Source of the DNA: an uncultured Clostridia bacterium
Lineage (GTDB): Bacteria > Bacillota > Clostridia > Oscillospirales > Acutalibacteraceae
Assembly: GCA_947625785.1 (NCBI GenBank)
Contig: CANQPS010000003.1
Location: forward strand, 62,001 to 126,000
Reading direction: 5' to 3'
Length of the DNA: 64,000 nt
The notes under the pieces: model-generated
The model's input: the letters and a program-made list of their open reading frames with translations, nothing else
What the model was told of the DNA's origin: nothing
Database searches by the model: none
Shown: positions 45,834-55,581 of the stretch, one piece after another
Position numbering within the stretch: position 1 is the stretch's first letter
Layout of the letters: each line of letters starts with the position of its first letter
Translations under genes and position numbers: made by a program

Positions 45834-46343
45834 TTATTCCTCTCTTAAAACCTTTTTTTGCCAAGACTTTTTCTTACACTTGGGGCAACGCATATGTCTC
45901 GTCCTACCAATGTGTGCTGCCCACAAAACGCTGCTATATGTCGAAACATATCTGTATCCACATTTAGCACACTTATAGTAACCGGCAGTTTGCTCAATCC
46001 AAATTGCATAAGCTATTCCTATTGCAAACGGAATAATACCAATTACAATGAGGACAATTCGTAATCAAGCAGCCATTGGGATAAAGGAAGCAACAAATAC
46101 TAAAGCTAAAAGAATTACAGATACCAACACGCCAATAAAAATCTCCAATGACAGCATCTTTTATCTGTTTTTTCCTTCTCTTTCACTATTTGAATTAAGT
46201 TGTTTTCTAATTCTTTGCTACAATTTTTCATTGAAACTACCTCCCCACTTAATAAATAATTAAAAGTTATTTTGAGCACATCACACAAATCAGGTATTAT
46301 GGATAAGTTAGGCATTGATTTGCCTGTTTCCCACTTTCTTAAA
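45834..46343 (-). pseudogene. XRE regulator with membrane and zinc-ribbon tail, multiply broken
   Basis: The first visible part DHLRKWETGKSMPNLSIIPDLCDVLKITFNYLLSGE is the second half of an XRE helix-turn-helix domain. After KEKEKTDKR the frame shifts. MLSLEIFIGVLVSVILLALVFVASFIPMAA follows, then an in-frame TGA, then LRIVLIVIGIIPFAIGIAYAIWIEQ (second membrane helix) and a zinc ribbon (CAKCGYRY...CPKCKKKSWQKK). Such fusions are common clostridial regulators. An IS200 fragment replaces the N-terminus. Three separate lesions are present. Confidence 0.75.
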
Positions 46344-46446
46344 TGATCATTGGCTATATCTTCTTGCAGTTGATTTCGGATATATTCCTTGATCTTTTTT
46401 GTGTTTTTTCCTACTGTATCAACTTAGTATCCTCTACACCAAAAAT
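46344..46446 (-). mobile_element. IS200 tnpA fragment, 103 bp
   Basis: Matches 15519-15621 with three differences over 103 bases. It encodes the segment around the catalytic Tyr but has TAA in place of a codon there (RGY*VDTVG). It joins the XRE pseudogene at TGATCATT. Confidence 0.9.
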
Positions 46447-46480
46447 CCCCTTGAAAGTTGTGCTTTCAAGGGGGATTTTT
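46444..46480 (-). terminator. Terminator after the nitrilase-family gene
   Basis: AATCCCCCTTGAAAG / CTTTCAAGGGGATT stem followed by TTTT on the minus strand. Confidence 0.85.
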
Positions 46481-46491
46481 GAAAATAGGCT

Positions 46492-47331
46492 TTATTGACC
46501 TTCTCTAATAAAAGGAGCTTCAATTCTTTCTGATAACAAATCTCCATATGCTTTTACTTTACGAAATGTATTTCCCATCATTTCACTCTCACGATAAAAA
46601 CGGAGTTGTTCCATATCAAAAACTGCGTAATGCAATCCCTCTGTCATTTCATCTGCCACAAATATCGTATTGTCAACGCAATTACCATTTTTATCCCAGC
46701 AAATAGGACTAAAAGCACACGAGTTTCCTTTGTTAGCACCATTTGGATTTGCCATTACGATACCTATCATATTTTCGTAGGCACGGGTAGAAAGTGCTTG
46801 AACACGAGGTCTCATAGCTCCACAGTCATTTGGAACTAAAATAATCTCTGCTCCCTTAAGCATTAGAACCCTTGCACTTTCAGGATATTCTCTGTCATAA
46901 CAAATCATAACGCCGATTTTAATTCCGTGAAAATCACACACCTTAAACTCGTTTCCGCTCTCCAAGCATTTCTCATCAGCAAAGTCGCAAGTATGGACTT
47001 TTGAATACTTCATCAATACTTTTCCGGCTTTATCAATTACAAATGCTGAATTTTGCGGCTTTACTCTGCCTTTTGTGAATGCCGTCGCAACTACTCCTAT
47101 CTGTAGCTTTTTAGCAGCAGAGCATAGCGTTCTGATTTCTTCACTGTTATCTGCAAGTGCGTTTTTATTTTCTATCGGCAAATCATATCCAGTAATAAAA
47201 CACTCAGGCAAGAGCAATATATCCGCGTTTCTCTCAGCAGAACTTTCCATATATGAAATAATAGAATTGATATTCTTTGACAGCTCTCCAATCGAAGAAC
47301 GCTTTTGCAAAACTGCAACTTTTAGAAACAT
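46492..47331 (-). CDS. Carbon-nitrogen hydrolase (nitrilase superfamily)
   Basis: 279 residues. The Glu-Lys-Cys catalytic set can be placed: Glu in LLLPECFITGY, Lys in MKYSKVHTCDF and Cys in VMICYDREYPESAR. Family members hydrolyse amides such as N-carbamoyl compounds or omega-amides; the substrate here is unclear. No signal peptide. It stands alone between terminators near the lysS end of the island, with AT-rich composition like the core genome. Confidence 0.9.
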   Translation of the reverse strand: MFLKVAVLQKRSSIGELSKNINSIISYMESSAERNADILLLPECFITGYDLPIENKNALADNSEEIRTLCSAAKKLQIGVVATAFTKGRVKPQNSAFVIDKAGKVLMKYSKVHTCDFADEKCLESGNEFKVCDFHGIKIGVMICYDREYPESARVLMLKGAEIILVPNDCGAMRPRVQALSTRAYENMIGIVMANPNGANKGNSCAFSPICWDKNGNCVDNTIFVADEMTEGLHYAVFDMEQLRFYRESEMMGNTFRKVKAYGDLLSERIEAPFIREGQ

Positions 47332-47377
47332 ACAAATACCTCACAAAACTAATAATGGTTAATAAGCCTTTGAAAGA

Positions 47378-47412
47378 ATGGGCAATCCCGAAAGGAAATC
47401 GCCCATTCACAC
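47378..47412 (-). terminator. Hairpin, first of two near-identical copies
   Basis: ATGGGCAATCCCGAAAGG then AAATCGCCCAT; stem GGGC(A/G)AT...ATCGCCC. It is repeated at 47684-47717 with two differences. Position after the 47456-47638 gene fits a terminator. Confidence 0.55.
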
Positions 47413-47455
47413 AAGGTTCATTCCTCTTTCAAGGGACGTTTGGCAAACGGAAAGT

Positions 47456-47638
47456 TTACTTTGTTATTACCACTTTACCTTGTGAATCTAAAAGAGGTGT
47501 AATTCCACCTGCGTACCCTGATCTCCAGATGAGATAATTCACACCCGTTTCTTTATCTACCAAAATTTGACGAATTCCATCATCTTTCATCTGAGAACCA
47601 TCTTTATAAACAACTTCAAATCTTTCTTCTTTGCTCAT
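47456..47638 (-). CDS. DUF6440-like small protein
   Basis: 60 residues from ATG 47638 (MSKEERFEVVYKDGSQMKDDGIRQILVDKETGVNYLIWRSGYAGGITPLLDSQGKVVITK); GGAGGG precedes it. The pattern RFEVVY...ILVDKETGVNYLxxxxGYAGGxTPLLDxxGKPxI is a conserved short family of unknown function common in Firmicutes, often in mobile elements. Apparently complete. Confidence 0.75.
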   Translation of the reverse strand: MSKEERFEVVYKDGSQMKDDGIRQILVDKETGVNYLIWRSGYAGGITPLLDSQGKVVITK

Positions 47639-47683
47639 CTTAATATCCCTCCACAAATTATAATCTGCTTATCTTTTCTTAAA

Positions 47684-47717
47684 ATGGGCGACCCCGAAAG
47701 GAAATCGCCCATTCACG
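47684..47717 (-). terminator. Hairpin, second copy
   Basis: ATGGGCGACCCCGAAAGG then AAATCGCCCAT, the near-duplicate of the hairpin at 47378. Confidence 0.5.
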
Positions 47718-47724
47718 CTTTGAA

Positions 47725-47880
47725 ATTATGCGATTTTTTTGCCTCTGCACGTTTTCCTACATCGATTGGTGTAAGTTTGGTGTAAGGTGTAAGGTTTTTT
47801 GCTTCCTCTGTGCCCGAAAACCCTTGATTTTACGGGCTTTTTCGGCTCTTTTAGTCGCCCAAAGGCTTCATTGTCGGAAA
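47725..47880 (-). other. lysS-end attachment region
   Basis: Contains GGTGTAAG/TTGGTGTAAG repeats (47763-47790), then the lysS stop and last codons (GGCTCTTTTAGTCGCCCAA, CATTGTCGGAA). The same order recurs at 15005-15160, and a weaker version near 13935-14004. Interpreted as the primary attachment site of the island. Confidence 0.65.
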
Positions 47881-49362
47881 AATAATTACATCTCTTATAG
47901 ACGAACTATCAGTGAGCAACATTACAAGTCTATCTATTCCCATACCCATACCGCCTGTTGGTGCCATACCATATTCAAGAGAAGTTAAGAAATCCTCATC
48001 TATCATATTAGCCTCTTCATCTCCTGCTTCTCTTAATTCAACCTGACGCTCAAAGCGTTTGCGTTGGTCGATAGGGTCATTAAGTTCGGAATATGCATTA
48101 GCAAGTTCTCTCCTTGTAACAAATAATTCAAATCTTTCAACAAGTTCCGGCTGACCTTTTTTACGCTTTGTAAGAGGAGAAACCTCAACAGGATAATCAT
48201 ATATAAAAGTAGGCTGTACTATATTTTCCTCAACTTTTTCTTCAAAGGCAATATTAAGTATATCTCCCCATGTATGTGAAGGCTTTACTTCAAGATTTAA
48301 TTGTTTTGCAATATCTTGTGCCTTTACGGTATCACCGATAAATTCCGAGAAATCAACACCGGTATATTCTTTTACGGCATCAATCATAGTCATTCTTTTA
48401 AATGGTAAAGCAAGGCTTATTTCTTCACCTTGATATGTTATTTTATCAGTACCGCATACAGCCATAGCAGATTCGTAAATAAGTTCTTCTGTAATATCCA
48501 TCATACCGTTATAGTCAGTATAAGCCTCATATAACTCTATCGTTGTAAATTCAGGATTATGTTTTACATCCATACCTTCGTTTCTGAAAAGTCTGCCTAT
48601 CTCATAGACTTTTTCCATACCGCCTACGATAAGTCTTTTCAAATAAAGTTCAGGTGCAATTCTAAGATACATATCAAGGTCGAGTGTATTATGATGAGTA
48701 ATAAACGGTCTTGCCGCAGCACCTCCCGGTATTGTATTAAGAATAGGGGTTTCAACTTCTATATAGCCCTTATTATCAAGAACTTTTCTGATAGTTTTAA
48801 TAATAGTACTTCTCTTAATAAAATTATTCTTAACATCAGGGTTCACGATTAAATCAACATAGCGTTGACGATATCTTAAATCAATATCCTTTAAGCCGTG
48901 AAATTTATCAGGCAACGGCAATAAAGATTTTGACAGCAAGGTTATTTCTTTTGCGTGTATAGAAATTTCTCCTCTTCTTGTACGGAATACAAAACCCTTA
49001 ACACTAATAATATCGCCTATATCCCAATTAGACATTCCCTTATAAACATCTTCGCCAACATCATTTATTCTTATATAAACCTGCATACGGCCCGTTCTGT
49101 CGTGGACATCTATAAAAGTAGCCTTACCCATATCACGCCAACTCATTATACGACCGGCTATACAAACATCTTTATTTTCAAATTCTTCAAAATTATTTGC
49201 AATATCCTGATTGAGAGTATCCCTGTCGCAAGTAGTTATTTCAAATGGGTCTTTACCTTGTGATTGAAGATTAGCAAGTTTATCTCGTCTTATTTGTAAT
49301 AATTCACTTAAATCTTGTTCTTCCATTTCTTCTTGATTGTGTTGTTGAATATTTTCGCTCAT
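47851..49362 (-). CDS. lysS: Lysyl-tRNA synthetase, class II
   Basis: 503 residues. An N-terminal OB-fold anticodon-binding domain (about 55-160; [33 protein letters not shown]) is followed by the class II catalytic core: motif 2 [23 protein letters not shown] and motif 3 [14 protein letters not shown]. It charges tRNA-Lys. The C-terminus [11 protein letters not shown] is normal, so integration at its 3' end has kept the gene intact. It is followed downstream by the accessory island. Confidence 0.98.
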   Translation of the reverse strand: MSENIQQHNQEEMEEQDLSELLQIRRDKLANLQSQGKDPFEITTCDRDTLNQDIANNFEEFENKDVCIAGRIMSWRDMGKATFIDVHDRTGRMQVYIRINDVGEDVYKGMSNWDIGDIISVKGFVFRTRRGEISIHAKEITLLSKSLLPLPDKFHGLKDIDLRYRQRYVDLIVNPDVKNNFIKRSTIIKTIRKVLDNKGYIEVETPILNTIPGGAAARPFITHHNTLDLDMYLRIAPELYLKRLIVGGMEKVYEIGRLFRNEGMDVKHNPEFTTIELYEAYTDYNGMMDITEELIYESAMAVCGTDKITYQGEEISLALPFKRMTMIDAVKEYTGVDFSEFIGDTVKAQDIAKQLNLEVKPSHTWGDILNIAFEEKVEENIVQPTFIYDYPVEVSPLTKRKKGQPELVERFELFVTRRELANAYSELNDPIDQRKRFERQVELREAGDEEANMIDEDFLTSLEYGMAPTGGMGMGIDRLVMLLTDSSSIRDVIIFPTMKPLGD

Positions 49363-49399
49363 TTTATTTCTCCGTTCGTTTATTGTAATTTAGTAAAAA

Positions 49400-49873
49400 T
49401 CACTTTGAAATATTAAGAATTTCATAATTAATAATACCTGATGGTACTTCAATTTTAACTATATCTCCAACCCTATGACCTAACAAAGCCTTTCCGACAG
49501 GGGATTCATCTGAAATCTTGTCATTAAATGGGTCAGCCTCATTAGAACCAACTAATTGATAGTCTGAGATTTCCTCAAGATCCAAATCTTTCACTTGAAC
49601 TTTTAGTCCAACGTGAATAACTTCTGTTGAGAGTTCTGATTCGTCTATAATTTTTACATTTTTTAAAATAGCCTCAATTTTAGCAATTTTAGCTTCGAGC
49701 AACGCCTGTTCATTTTTAGCTTCATCATATTCGCTGTTCTCAGAGAGGTCGCCAAATGATAGAGCGACTTTTATTTTTTCAGCAACTTCTTTACGTTTAA
49801 TAGTTTTAAGTTCTTCTAACTCTTGTTCATAGTTTCTTAAACTTTCTTCGGTCAATAAAATTTCTTTTTGCAT
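49400..49873 (-). CDS. greA: Transcription elongation factor GreA
   Basis: 157 residues. An N-terminal coiled coil (LRNYEQELEELKTIKRKEVAEKIKVALSFGDLSENSEYDEAKNEQALLEAKIAKIE) carries the acidic tip residues. The C-terminal domain ends GDIVKIEVPSGIINYEILNI. GreA rescues backtracked RNA polymerase. It lies 37 bases upstream of lysS on the same strand, the usual greA-lysS pairing in Firmicutes. Confidence 0.97.
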   Translation of the reverse strand: MQKEILLTEESLRNYEQELEELKTIKRKEVAEKIKVALSFGDLSENSEYDEAKNEQALLEAKIAKIEAILKNVKIIDESELSTEVIHVGLKVQVKDLDLEEISDYQLVGSNEADPFNDKISDESPVGKALLGHRVGDIVKIEVPSGIINYEILNISK

Positions 49874-50000
49874 TACTAATAACCACCTTTTAAGTATTTA
49901 AGATGTTCGCACACTAATAAATTATATAAAACCTTTGCAAATATGTCAAGAATTTAATCAATTCTTTATTAGATTAATCTGCATTTCAATTAATATAAAA

Positions 50001-50032
50001 AGACCAACAACTTTAAATGATGTTGATCTTTT
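50001..50032 (-). terminator. Terminator after the HPr gene
   Basis: AAGATCAACATC...GTTGTTGGTCTT imperfect stem with TTTTT after it on the minus strand. Confidence 0.65.
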
Positions 50033-50057
50033 ATCTGCTTATAAAAACAGAAAATTT

Positions 50058-50315
50058 TTATATTGCTTTTAAAACATTTTCTTCCAAATCAATGATGGCT
50101 TTATCTTCGTCTTTTCCATCGCAAATGACAATAACTTCTTTACCTTTTGATATTGCAAAACTCAAAATGCTAATAATTGATTTTGCATTACATATATTAC
50201 CGTCAATATCCAACTTAACATCACAATCATATTTTAGTGAAATATCTGCAATAGCAGCCGCAGGTCTTGCGTGTAATCCCATATCATCAGTAATAACAAA
50301 TTTTTTTGAAATCAT
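50058..50315 (-). CDS. HPr-family phosphocarrier protein
   Basis: 85 residues with the PTS phosphorylation site His15 (GLHARPAAA) and the HPr-kinase site Ser46 (NAKSIISIL). It carries phosphate from enzyme I to sugar transporters and, when Ser46 is phosphorylated, takes part in catabolite control. Both sites are present, so it could be the main HPr or a regulatory paralogue. No enzyme I or PTS gene is in view. Confidence 0.93.
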   Translation of the reverse strand: MISKKFVITDDMGLHARPAAAIADISLKYDCDVKLDIDGNICNAKSIISILSFAISKGKEVIVICDGKDEDKAIIDLEENVLKAI

Positions 50316-50424
50316 TTATATAATCCTCGCTAAATTTTAAAACATAATCAACTATAATTATATTATTCTTTGTGATAATGTCAAATATTTTCTTCTATTT
50401 AAGAATAAAATTTCTTATAAAACT

Positions 50425-51450
50425 TTATTCGTCCCAAATCATTACCGTTTTACCAAGCATTTTATTTATATCAAGTTCAAATGCGTTAACTATATCTTTA
50501 ACATCTCTTATATGAACTTGTGTACCAACTATATTCTCCATATATTGAATAATATCAGGATATTTTGCATACAAATCCATCAATCCTTCAAAATCTTCCC
50601 TGCCGCTTCTGCTGCTTCCGATAATTCTAAGACCTTTTTCCAAAATCATTCTTGTATTTATAGGTGCCAAATCTTCTGTTACACCTAAAATAGCAATAGT
50701 AGCCTCAGGGTCTATATAATCTATTATTTGATTAATAACTTGTGGAGCAACATTTCCTCCGACACATTCAAAAGCGTGGTTTATTCTTATATTATCCGGA
50801 ATGGCATTAACCAAATATGTTTGGTCAACAAATGTAAAGTCATTTAATTTAGCCTCATTTACACCAAAAACAATTATTTTGGATTTCGGCAACATTTTTT
50901 TCAATAGCAATGAAGTCAAAAATCCCATATTACCGTCACCCCAAACACCAATTATATCTTTTCTGGCATTTGATGTTTTAATAAAACGGCTGATTGCGTG
51001 ATAACATACACTTACGATTTCCGTAAATGCCGCTACTGAACGATTTATATTATCAGGCAATTTTACGAGTCTATCCGGGACGGTTTGTATATATTCCTGT
51101 AAAAAACCGTCTGTGCCGCTGCCTCTGAATTTGCTTGTTCTCAGATAATTTTCCCCGATTATATCATCTTTTTCAATAGGCAAATTAGGTATCATAACAA
51201 CTTCATCACCTATATTAAAAGTTCCTGTTGGGTCATATATTACCTTACCTATACCTTCGTGAATTAATGCCATTGGCAATTTCTTCTTTAAAACACTTTC
51301 GGCTCTTTTTCCTTGATAATATCTTTGGTCGGCATTACATATTGACAAATATGTTGGTCGCACTATAATATGTTCACTATCAAGTGTTATATCTTTAAAA
51401 GAAACTTCAAATTGTCTTGGTTTTCTTAATTGAAATACTGTATTAAGCAA
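50425..51450 (-). CDS. tarJ: Ribitol-5-phosphate dehydrogenase-like (TarJ)
   Basis: 341 residues, medium-chain zinc alcohol-dehydrogenase fold. The N-terminal catalytic domain has SICNADQRYYQG and HEGIGKVI, followed by GVWGDGNMGFL (Rossmann). TarJ reduces ribulose-5-phosphate to ribitol-5-phosphate with NADPH for CDP-ribitol. The neighbouring tarI-like cytidylyltransferase (28-base gap) and the polymerase gene support this role over a general alcohol dehydrogenase. Confidence 0.88.
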   Translation of the reverse strand: MLNTVFQLRKPRQFEVSFKDITLDSEHIIVRPTYLSICNADQRYYQGKRAESVLKKKLPMALIHEGIGKVIYDPTGTFNIGDEVVMIPNLPIEKDDIIGENYLRTSKFRGSGTDGFLQEYIQTVPDRLVKLPDNINRSVAAFTEIVSVCYHAISRFIKTSNARKDIIGVWGDGNMGFLTSLLLKKMLPKSKIIVFGVNEAKLNDFTFVDQTYLVNAIPDNIRINHAFECVGGNVAPQVINQIIDYIDPEATIAILGVTEDLAPINTRMILEKGLRIIGSSRSGREDFEGLMDLYAKYPDIIQYMENIVGTQVHIRDVKDIVNAFELDINKMLGKTVMIWDE

Positions 51451-51478
51451 ATTCTCATCTCCTAAATATTATAATTTA

Positions 51479-52192
51479 TCACTTTATATCTGAACTTCCT
51501 AATAATGCTTGTGCTACCCTTAAATCATAAGGATATGTTATTTTTATATTATAAACCTCACCGTCGACAAGATAAACTTTATCACCTTTTAATGTCAGAA
51601 TTTTTGAAGCATCTGTAAGAACTTCTTTTTCTTCTTCTGTCAATGACATATAAAGTTCTTTCAATCTTTTAGCATAGAATGTTTGTGGGGTTTGCCCCTG
51701 ATACATTTTACTTCTATCAGGAATATCCGTAATATATTCATTATTACAGCTTTCAACGATAGTATCCGTTGCGGGAATAACCGTATCACAAGCACCATAT
51801 TTTTGAGTATAATTAATATTTTCTTCAATTATTCTATGTGTAACAAATGGTCTTACGGAGTCGTGTGTTACAATTATTGTTTCGTCATCAAGAATATAAT
51901 TTTCTTCTATATACTTAATACCATTCATAATAGTTTCATTTCTGGTAGAACCGCCTTCTATAATAATAACTTTATCGGCATTAGGCAAATATTTTTTAAC
52001 TATATCCTGTGTATGTTTTATCCATTGTTTAGGCGACAAAACTATAATTTTTTCAAAGCTGCTGTTAATTACAAATTTTTCTATTGTATGAACAATTATA
52101 GGTTTACCACATAAATCCATAAACTGTTTAGGTTTTTCTACATTTCCCATTCTTGTCCCCTTGCCTCCGGCAAGAATTAATCCGAATATCAT
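51479..52192 (-). CDS. tarI: Ribitol-5-phosphate cytidylyltransferase-like (TarI)
   Basis: 237 residues from ATG 52192 (MIFGLILAGGKGTRMGNVEKPKQFM); an upstream in-frame ATG lacks a good ribosome site, whereas GGAG lies before this one. The nucleotidyltransferase motif LAGGKGTRM and the VTHDSVRPFVT metal-binding region fit the IspD/TarI family. It should make CDP-ribitol from ribitol-5-phosphate and CTP. Context with tarJ and a polymerase favours TarI over IspD. Confidence 0.88.
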   Translation of the reverse strand: MIFGLILAGGKGTRMGNVEKPKQFMDLCGKPIIVHTIEKFVINSSFEKIIVLSPKQWIKHTQDIVKKYLPNADKVIIIEGGSTRNETIMNGIKYIEENYILDDETIIVTHDSVRPFVTHRIIEENINYTQKYGACDTVIPATDTIVESCNNEYITDIPDRSKMYQGQTPQTFYAKRLKELYMSLTEEEKEVLTDASKILTLKGDKVYLVDGEVYNIKITYPYDLRVAQALLGSSDIK

Positions 52193-52217
52193 TAAATATT
52201 CACTCCTTTTCATACTA

Positions 52218-55200
52218 TTAAATTATTTTTCTTTTGATTTTTGATAAGAATTTAAATATTCTTTTTTTACGCCATTTATTATGATATGACTGATAAATCT
52301 TTTTATAAATAGGTTTACTCCTCGCAAATGATATAGCTATTGATTTAGTGTCAAACCATTCGCCTGATGCCCTCCTGATTAATACTTTCATATTAATAGG
52401 CGGTGCAAATTCCCTTGGTTTACCATAAAGTTCAACCGAATCCTTCAAATGTCCCAAGCTCTTAACGATTACAGGGTCGGTTTGAAAATCATTGTAATAT
52501 TTTAAACCAAAATCCAATAATTCTCTTTCTATTGCATCTTCATCTAAGAAATCATTGGCGTAAAAATCCTTACAGAACTGTACTAAATACTTTTCAAAAG
52601 CCTCGTGAAGTTCCATATCGTTATCGCAAGGATTTATAATAGGTTCAATTTTATTATTTTCTCTTTTATAACCTGTCACACTTTTATATGGCAAATTTGC
52701 AAACAATGCTTCTACAAATATCAATGATTCTCTTGATGTCGTATAATTATATCTTGTAGACAATCCCATAGTAGGATAAATGCTTCTTAAATAATAACAA
52801 GGTGTTTCTGTATCTTTACCATTTGCCGCACACATAAGTCTTGTTAAGCAATCCTGAGTATATCCTCTGCCCCAATATTCTACAAAAGCAAATTTCTCAT
52901 TAAAATCTATTTCCTGTCTAAGATAATCAAGAACTATTCCTCTTTCTTTGTCGGCTCTATCCATAATTATTTTACGATATTTTACGGAATCCGAAAAAGT
53001 ACTTCTTATATCCTTAAGCATTACATTTGGTATTACTTTATGTCTTTTTATATAATTAAGTTCCGGAAACAATTCATCAAATTCCAAATCGCTTATACCT
53101 AATGCTTTCAAAACCTGTTCATAATTTTTAAGTTGTGCAAAGTTTCCTATATGTGAAAAAAATTCATCATCTATTTTATTTATGAAAGATGGTATTCTCC
53201 ACGCTTTTCTTGAACCATATATATACTTTGTTTTTATATTATATCCTTTTATTTCAATAATAGTATCAGCTATTCTTTTTAGGTGATGACCATCTCTTGA
53301 TATAAAATAAAGACATTTATAACCCTTTTCAATAGCATCTTTTAAACACCAATGAATATACGGCACAAAATAAGCTGAGCAGTATTCATAGGCATATTGT
53401 TCTTTTATATCATTAGGGTGCTGCTGTCTGAATTTCAACATAGTATTTGCCACAAGATAGCCATCATAAGTAGCAATTCTATCGGATAGAATTTTTTCAT
53501 ATCTGTTAAAATCCGGTATTTTATGGTTTATAGTTTTGATACCTAATTGAGATGGCATTTTTCTATCTGCAAAGTCATTGTCACCATAGTGTATCCATTC
53601 GCCAAAATTATAATCTTCAATATCCTTATATGCCTTTATAAATAATTTTTTAGTAGTTTTTTGTACACCGTATTTGCTTGACAGATATAGAGGAACAGTA
53701 TTAAGAATAGGGTCAACTTTATTAAGCATAGCTCTAATAGTTTCTTCCGGCAAATACATATCACTTATTAATAATACTTTTTCATTGTTTGAAACTAATT
53801 CCCTAAACTTTTCAAGATTTTCTTCATACGGAATACAATTATCTATTTCTGCTTGTTTTTCTAAATTCATTAAATATAATTTTTGTTCATCTGAAAGTTT
53901 ATATTGTACAGCAAGTCTGTCATATATCTCCTCAAATGATATTTCAAGATATTCAACAGGCTGCACATCAGATAATTTTTTATAGAATTCTCTTGCATTG
54001 GCCTCGGCACACATTCTTGCTTTAATAAAATTTCTTTTTAAATAATCCGGATAATTAAGATTTGAGCGAATTAACATTTCTCTCACATATCTGAATATAC
54101 TTACAGGCTTTAATCCCTTTCTCTTGATAAGTGTATCAAATATATCAAAACTATAAAGCGTTGGAAGGGCGTTATCTGTTGGAGTAAAATTCATTGCAGT
54201 ATTTATAATATTTTCAAATGAATCCTCGCTTGTATAATCCCAGAATAGTTTATATATTCTATTCTTTTCCTCCTCATTATCGTCCTTATAATCGGAAAAG
54301 GCTTCAACAAGCTCATCAAAATTATTACATTCTTTACCACAAGTCATTTCCTTGACATCAAAAACAAAATCTCTTACATTATCCTTATTATCAATATCAA
54401 ACATATATCTTACAAAATGCTTTACTCCGCCTGCAAGCATATCATAAAACATAGATGAATAATCAATTATACCTAAATCTATTTTATCAAAAATTTCATA
54501 TACATCATTATTATTATCCCAGAATAACAGGTTTTTACAATTTGCATATAAATTTTTTAATTGATTATATCTTATATCTTTTTCCATAAAAGGGTGCATT
54601 TTAAATATAAGAAGCATATTTACTTCTTCAAGTTTTTTAATAAGTTTTTCAATATCCGGAATTGCTTTGCCGAAAAATTCATTAGCCGAGGCATCTCTGT
54701 AAGTAGGACAATAAATAGCAATTTTAGCATCTTGTGAAAGGCCTTTTTGTTTCAATATATCGTGGTTATATGTTTTTACTTTACCCCTATACATACAGCA
54801 AGGATAACCGCCTCTTATAACCTTATCATCATCTATCCCACACTGTGATTTGAAGTGTTTTTCCATAAGAGGCGATGTAACAAGAAATAATTGATTATTT
54901 TTAAAGAAGGTATTATTTCTTATATATTTTTTTGCTATACGCTCATTTAAAAAGCCAAAATCAACTGTTGATTTTTCAATAGACTTACAACCTACTCCGT
55001 GCCACAAGTTAAGCATAGTAATATTTTCAAGTTCAGGCTGTATAACCTCTTTAACCTGATTTACAACATATACACCGGCTTTTGACATAATTTTCTTTCC
55101 CTTAGAGGAATTAAACATATATGCTTTATAACCAAGTCTTCTTACATATGATTGTGTTGTTTTTTTATAACATAGCCAATAAGGTTTTATATCTTTATGA

Positions 55201-55304
55201 TTATTCACTATATACATAAAGAGCCACTTTGGATTACCCGAAAACGCATCTCCTGCATTAAATATCCAGATTTTTTTATCTCTTTGAATAGAGCCATTAC
55301 CCAT
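52218..55304 (-). CDS. Teichoic-acid-type glycerol/ribitol phosphotransferase fused to a HAD-like domain
   Basis: 1028 residues. Residues about 1-385 are a TagF/TarL-like CDP-polyol phosphotransferase (WIFNAGDAFSGNPKWLF ... LNLWHGVGCKSIEK ... YCPTYRD ... IDYSSMFYDML). A HAD-hydrolase-like domain follows (SFDIFDTLI with DxFDT, LLISDMYLP, YGDNDFADRKMP, about 405-640). The last ~390 residues resemble the uncharacterised extension of COG5610-type proteins (FISRDGHHL). The C-terminus is very basic. The enzyme polymerises or primes polyol-phosphate chains at the membrane face. It is first in the operon with tarI and tarJ. The exact polymer is inferred. Confidence 0.85.
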   Translation of the reverse strand: MGNGSIQRDKKIWIFNAGDAFSGNPKWLFMYIVNNHKDIKPYWLCYKKTTQSYVRRLGYKAYMFNSSKGKKIMSKAGVYVVNQVKEVIQPELENITMLNLWHGVGCKSIEKSTVDFGFLNERIAKKYIRNNTFFKNNQLFLVTSPLMEKHFKSQCGIDDDKVIRGGYPCCMYRGKVKTYNHDILKQKGLSQDAKIAIYCPTYRDASANEFFGKAIPDIEKLIKKLEEVNMLLIFKMHPFMEKDIRYNQLKNLYANCKNLLFWDNNNDVYEIFDKIDLGIIDYSSMFYDMLAGGVKHFVRYMFDIDNKDNVRDFVFDVKEMTCGKECNNFDELVEAFSDYKDDNEEEKNRIYKLFWDYTSEDSFENIINTAMNFTPTDNALPTLYSFDIFDTLIKRKGLKPVSIFRYVREMLIRSNLNYPDYLKRNFIKARMCAEANAREFYKKLSDVQPVEYLEISFEEIYDRLAVQYKLSDEQKLYLMNLEKQAEIDNCIPYEENLEKFRELVSNNEKVLLISDMYLPEETIRAMLNKVDPILNTVPLYLSSKYGVQKTTKKLFIKAYKDIEDYNFGEWIHYGDNDFADRKMPSQLGIKTINHKIPDFNRYEKILSDRIATYDGYLVANTMLKFRQQHPNDIKEQYAYEYCSAYFVPYIHWCLKDAIEKGYKCLYFISRDGHHLKRIADTIIEIKGYNIKTKYIYGSRKAWRIPSFINKIDDEFFSHIGNFAQLKNYEQVLKALGISDLEFDELFPELNYIKRHKVIPNVMLKDIRSTFSDSVKYRKIIMDRADKERGIVLDYLRQEIDFNEKFAFVEYWGRGYTQDCLTRLMCAANGKDTETPCYYLRSIYPTMGLSTRYNYTTSRESLIFVEALFANLPYKSVTGYKRENNKIEPIINPCDNDMELHEAFEKYLVQFCKDFYANDFLDEDAIERELLDFGLKYYNDFQTDPVIVKSLGHLKDSVELYGKPREFAPPINMKVLIRRASGEWFDTKSIAISFARSKPIYKKIYQSYHNKWRKKRIFKFLSKIKRKII

Positions 55305-55540
55305 TTAGAACCCTCCGAATTATTTTCATAAAAGCTAATCTTATATAATATTTTAGTACAATACAAGAAAAATTACAACCTTTTTTGTCTAAATATATAA
55401 ATTTTAAACTCTTTTTTTATACATACTGCTAATAATTATAAAGGCATTTACACATAATTACAATAGTCTTTCGTTTTAAAAATATAAATCTATGTTTTTA
55501 CTAAAAAAGTTATATATATACTATACAAGTTGCGTAAAAA

Positions 55541-55564
55541 GACCATATCAAATCTGATATGGTC
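55541..55564 (-). terminator. Terminator after the antiporter gene
   Basis: GACCATATCA AATC TGATATGGTC perfect stem with TTTTT after it on the minus strand. The remaining spacer 55305-55540 is AT-rich without a visible gene. Confidence 0.9.
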
Positions 55565-55581
55565 TAAAAATTTTTTATGTA

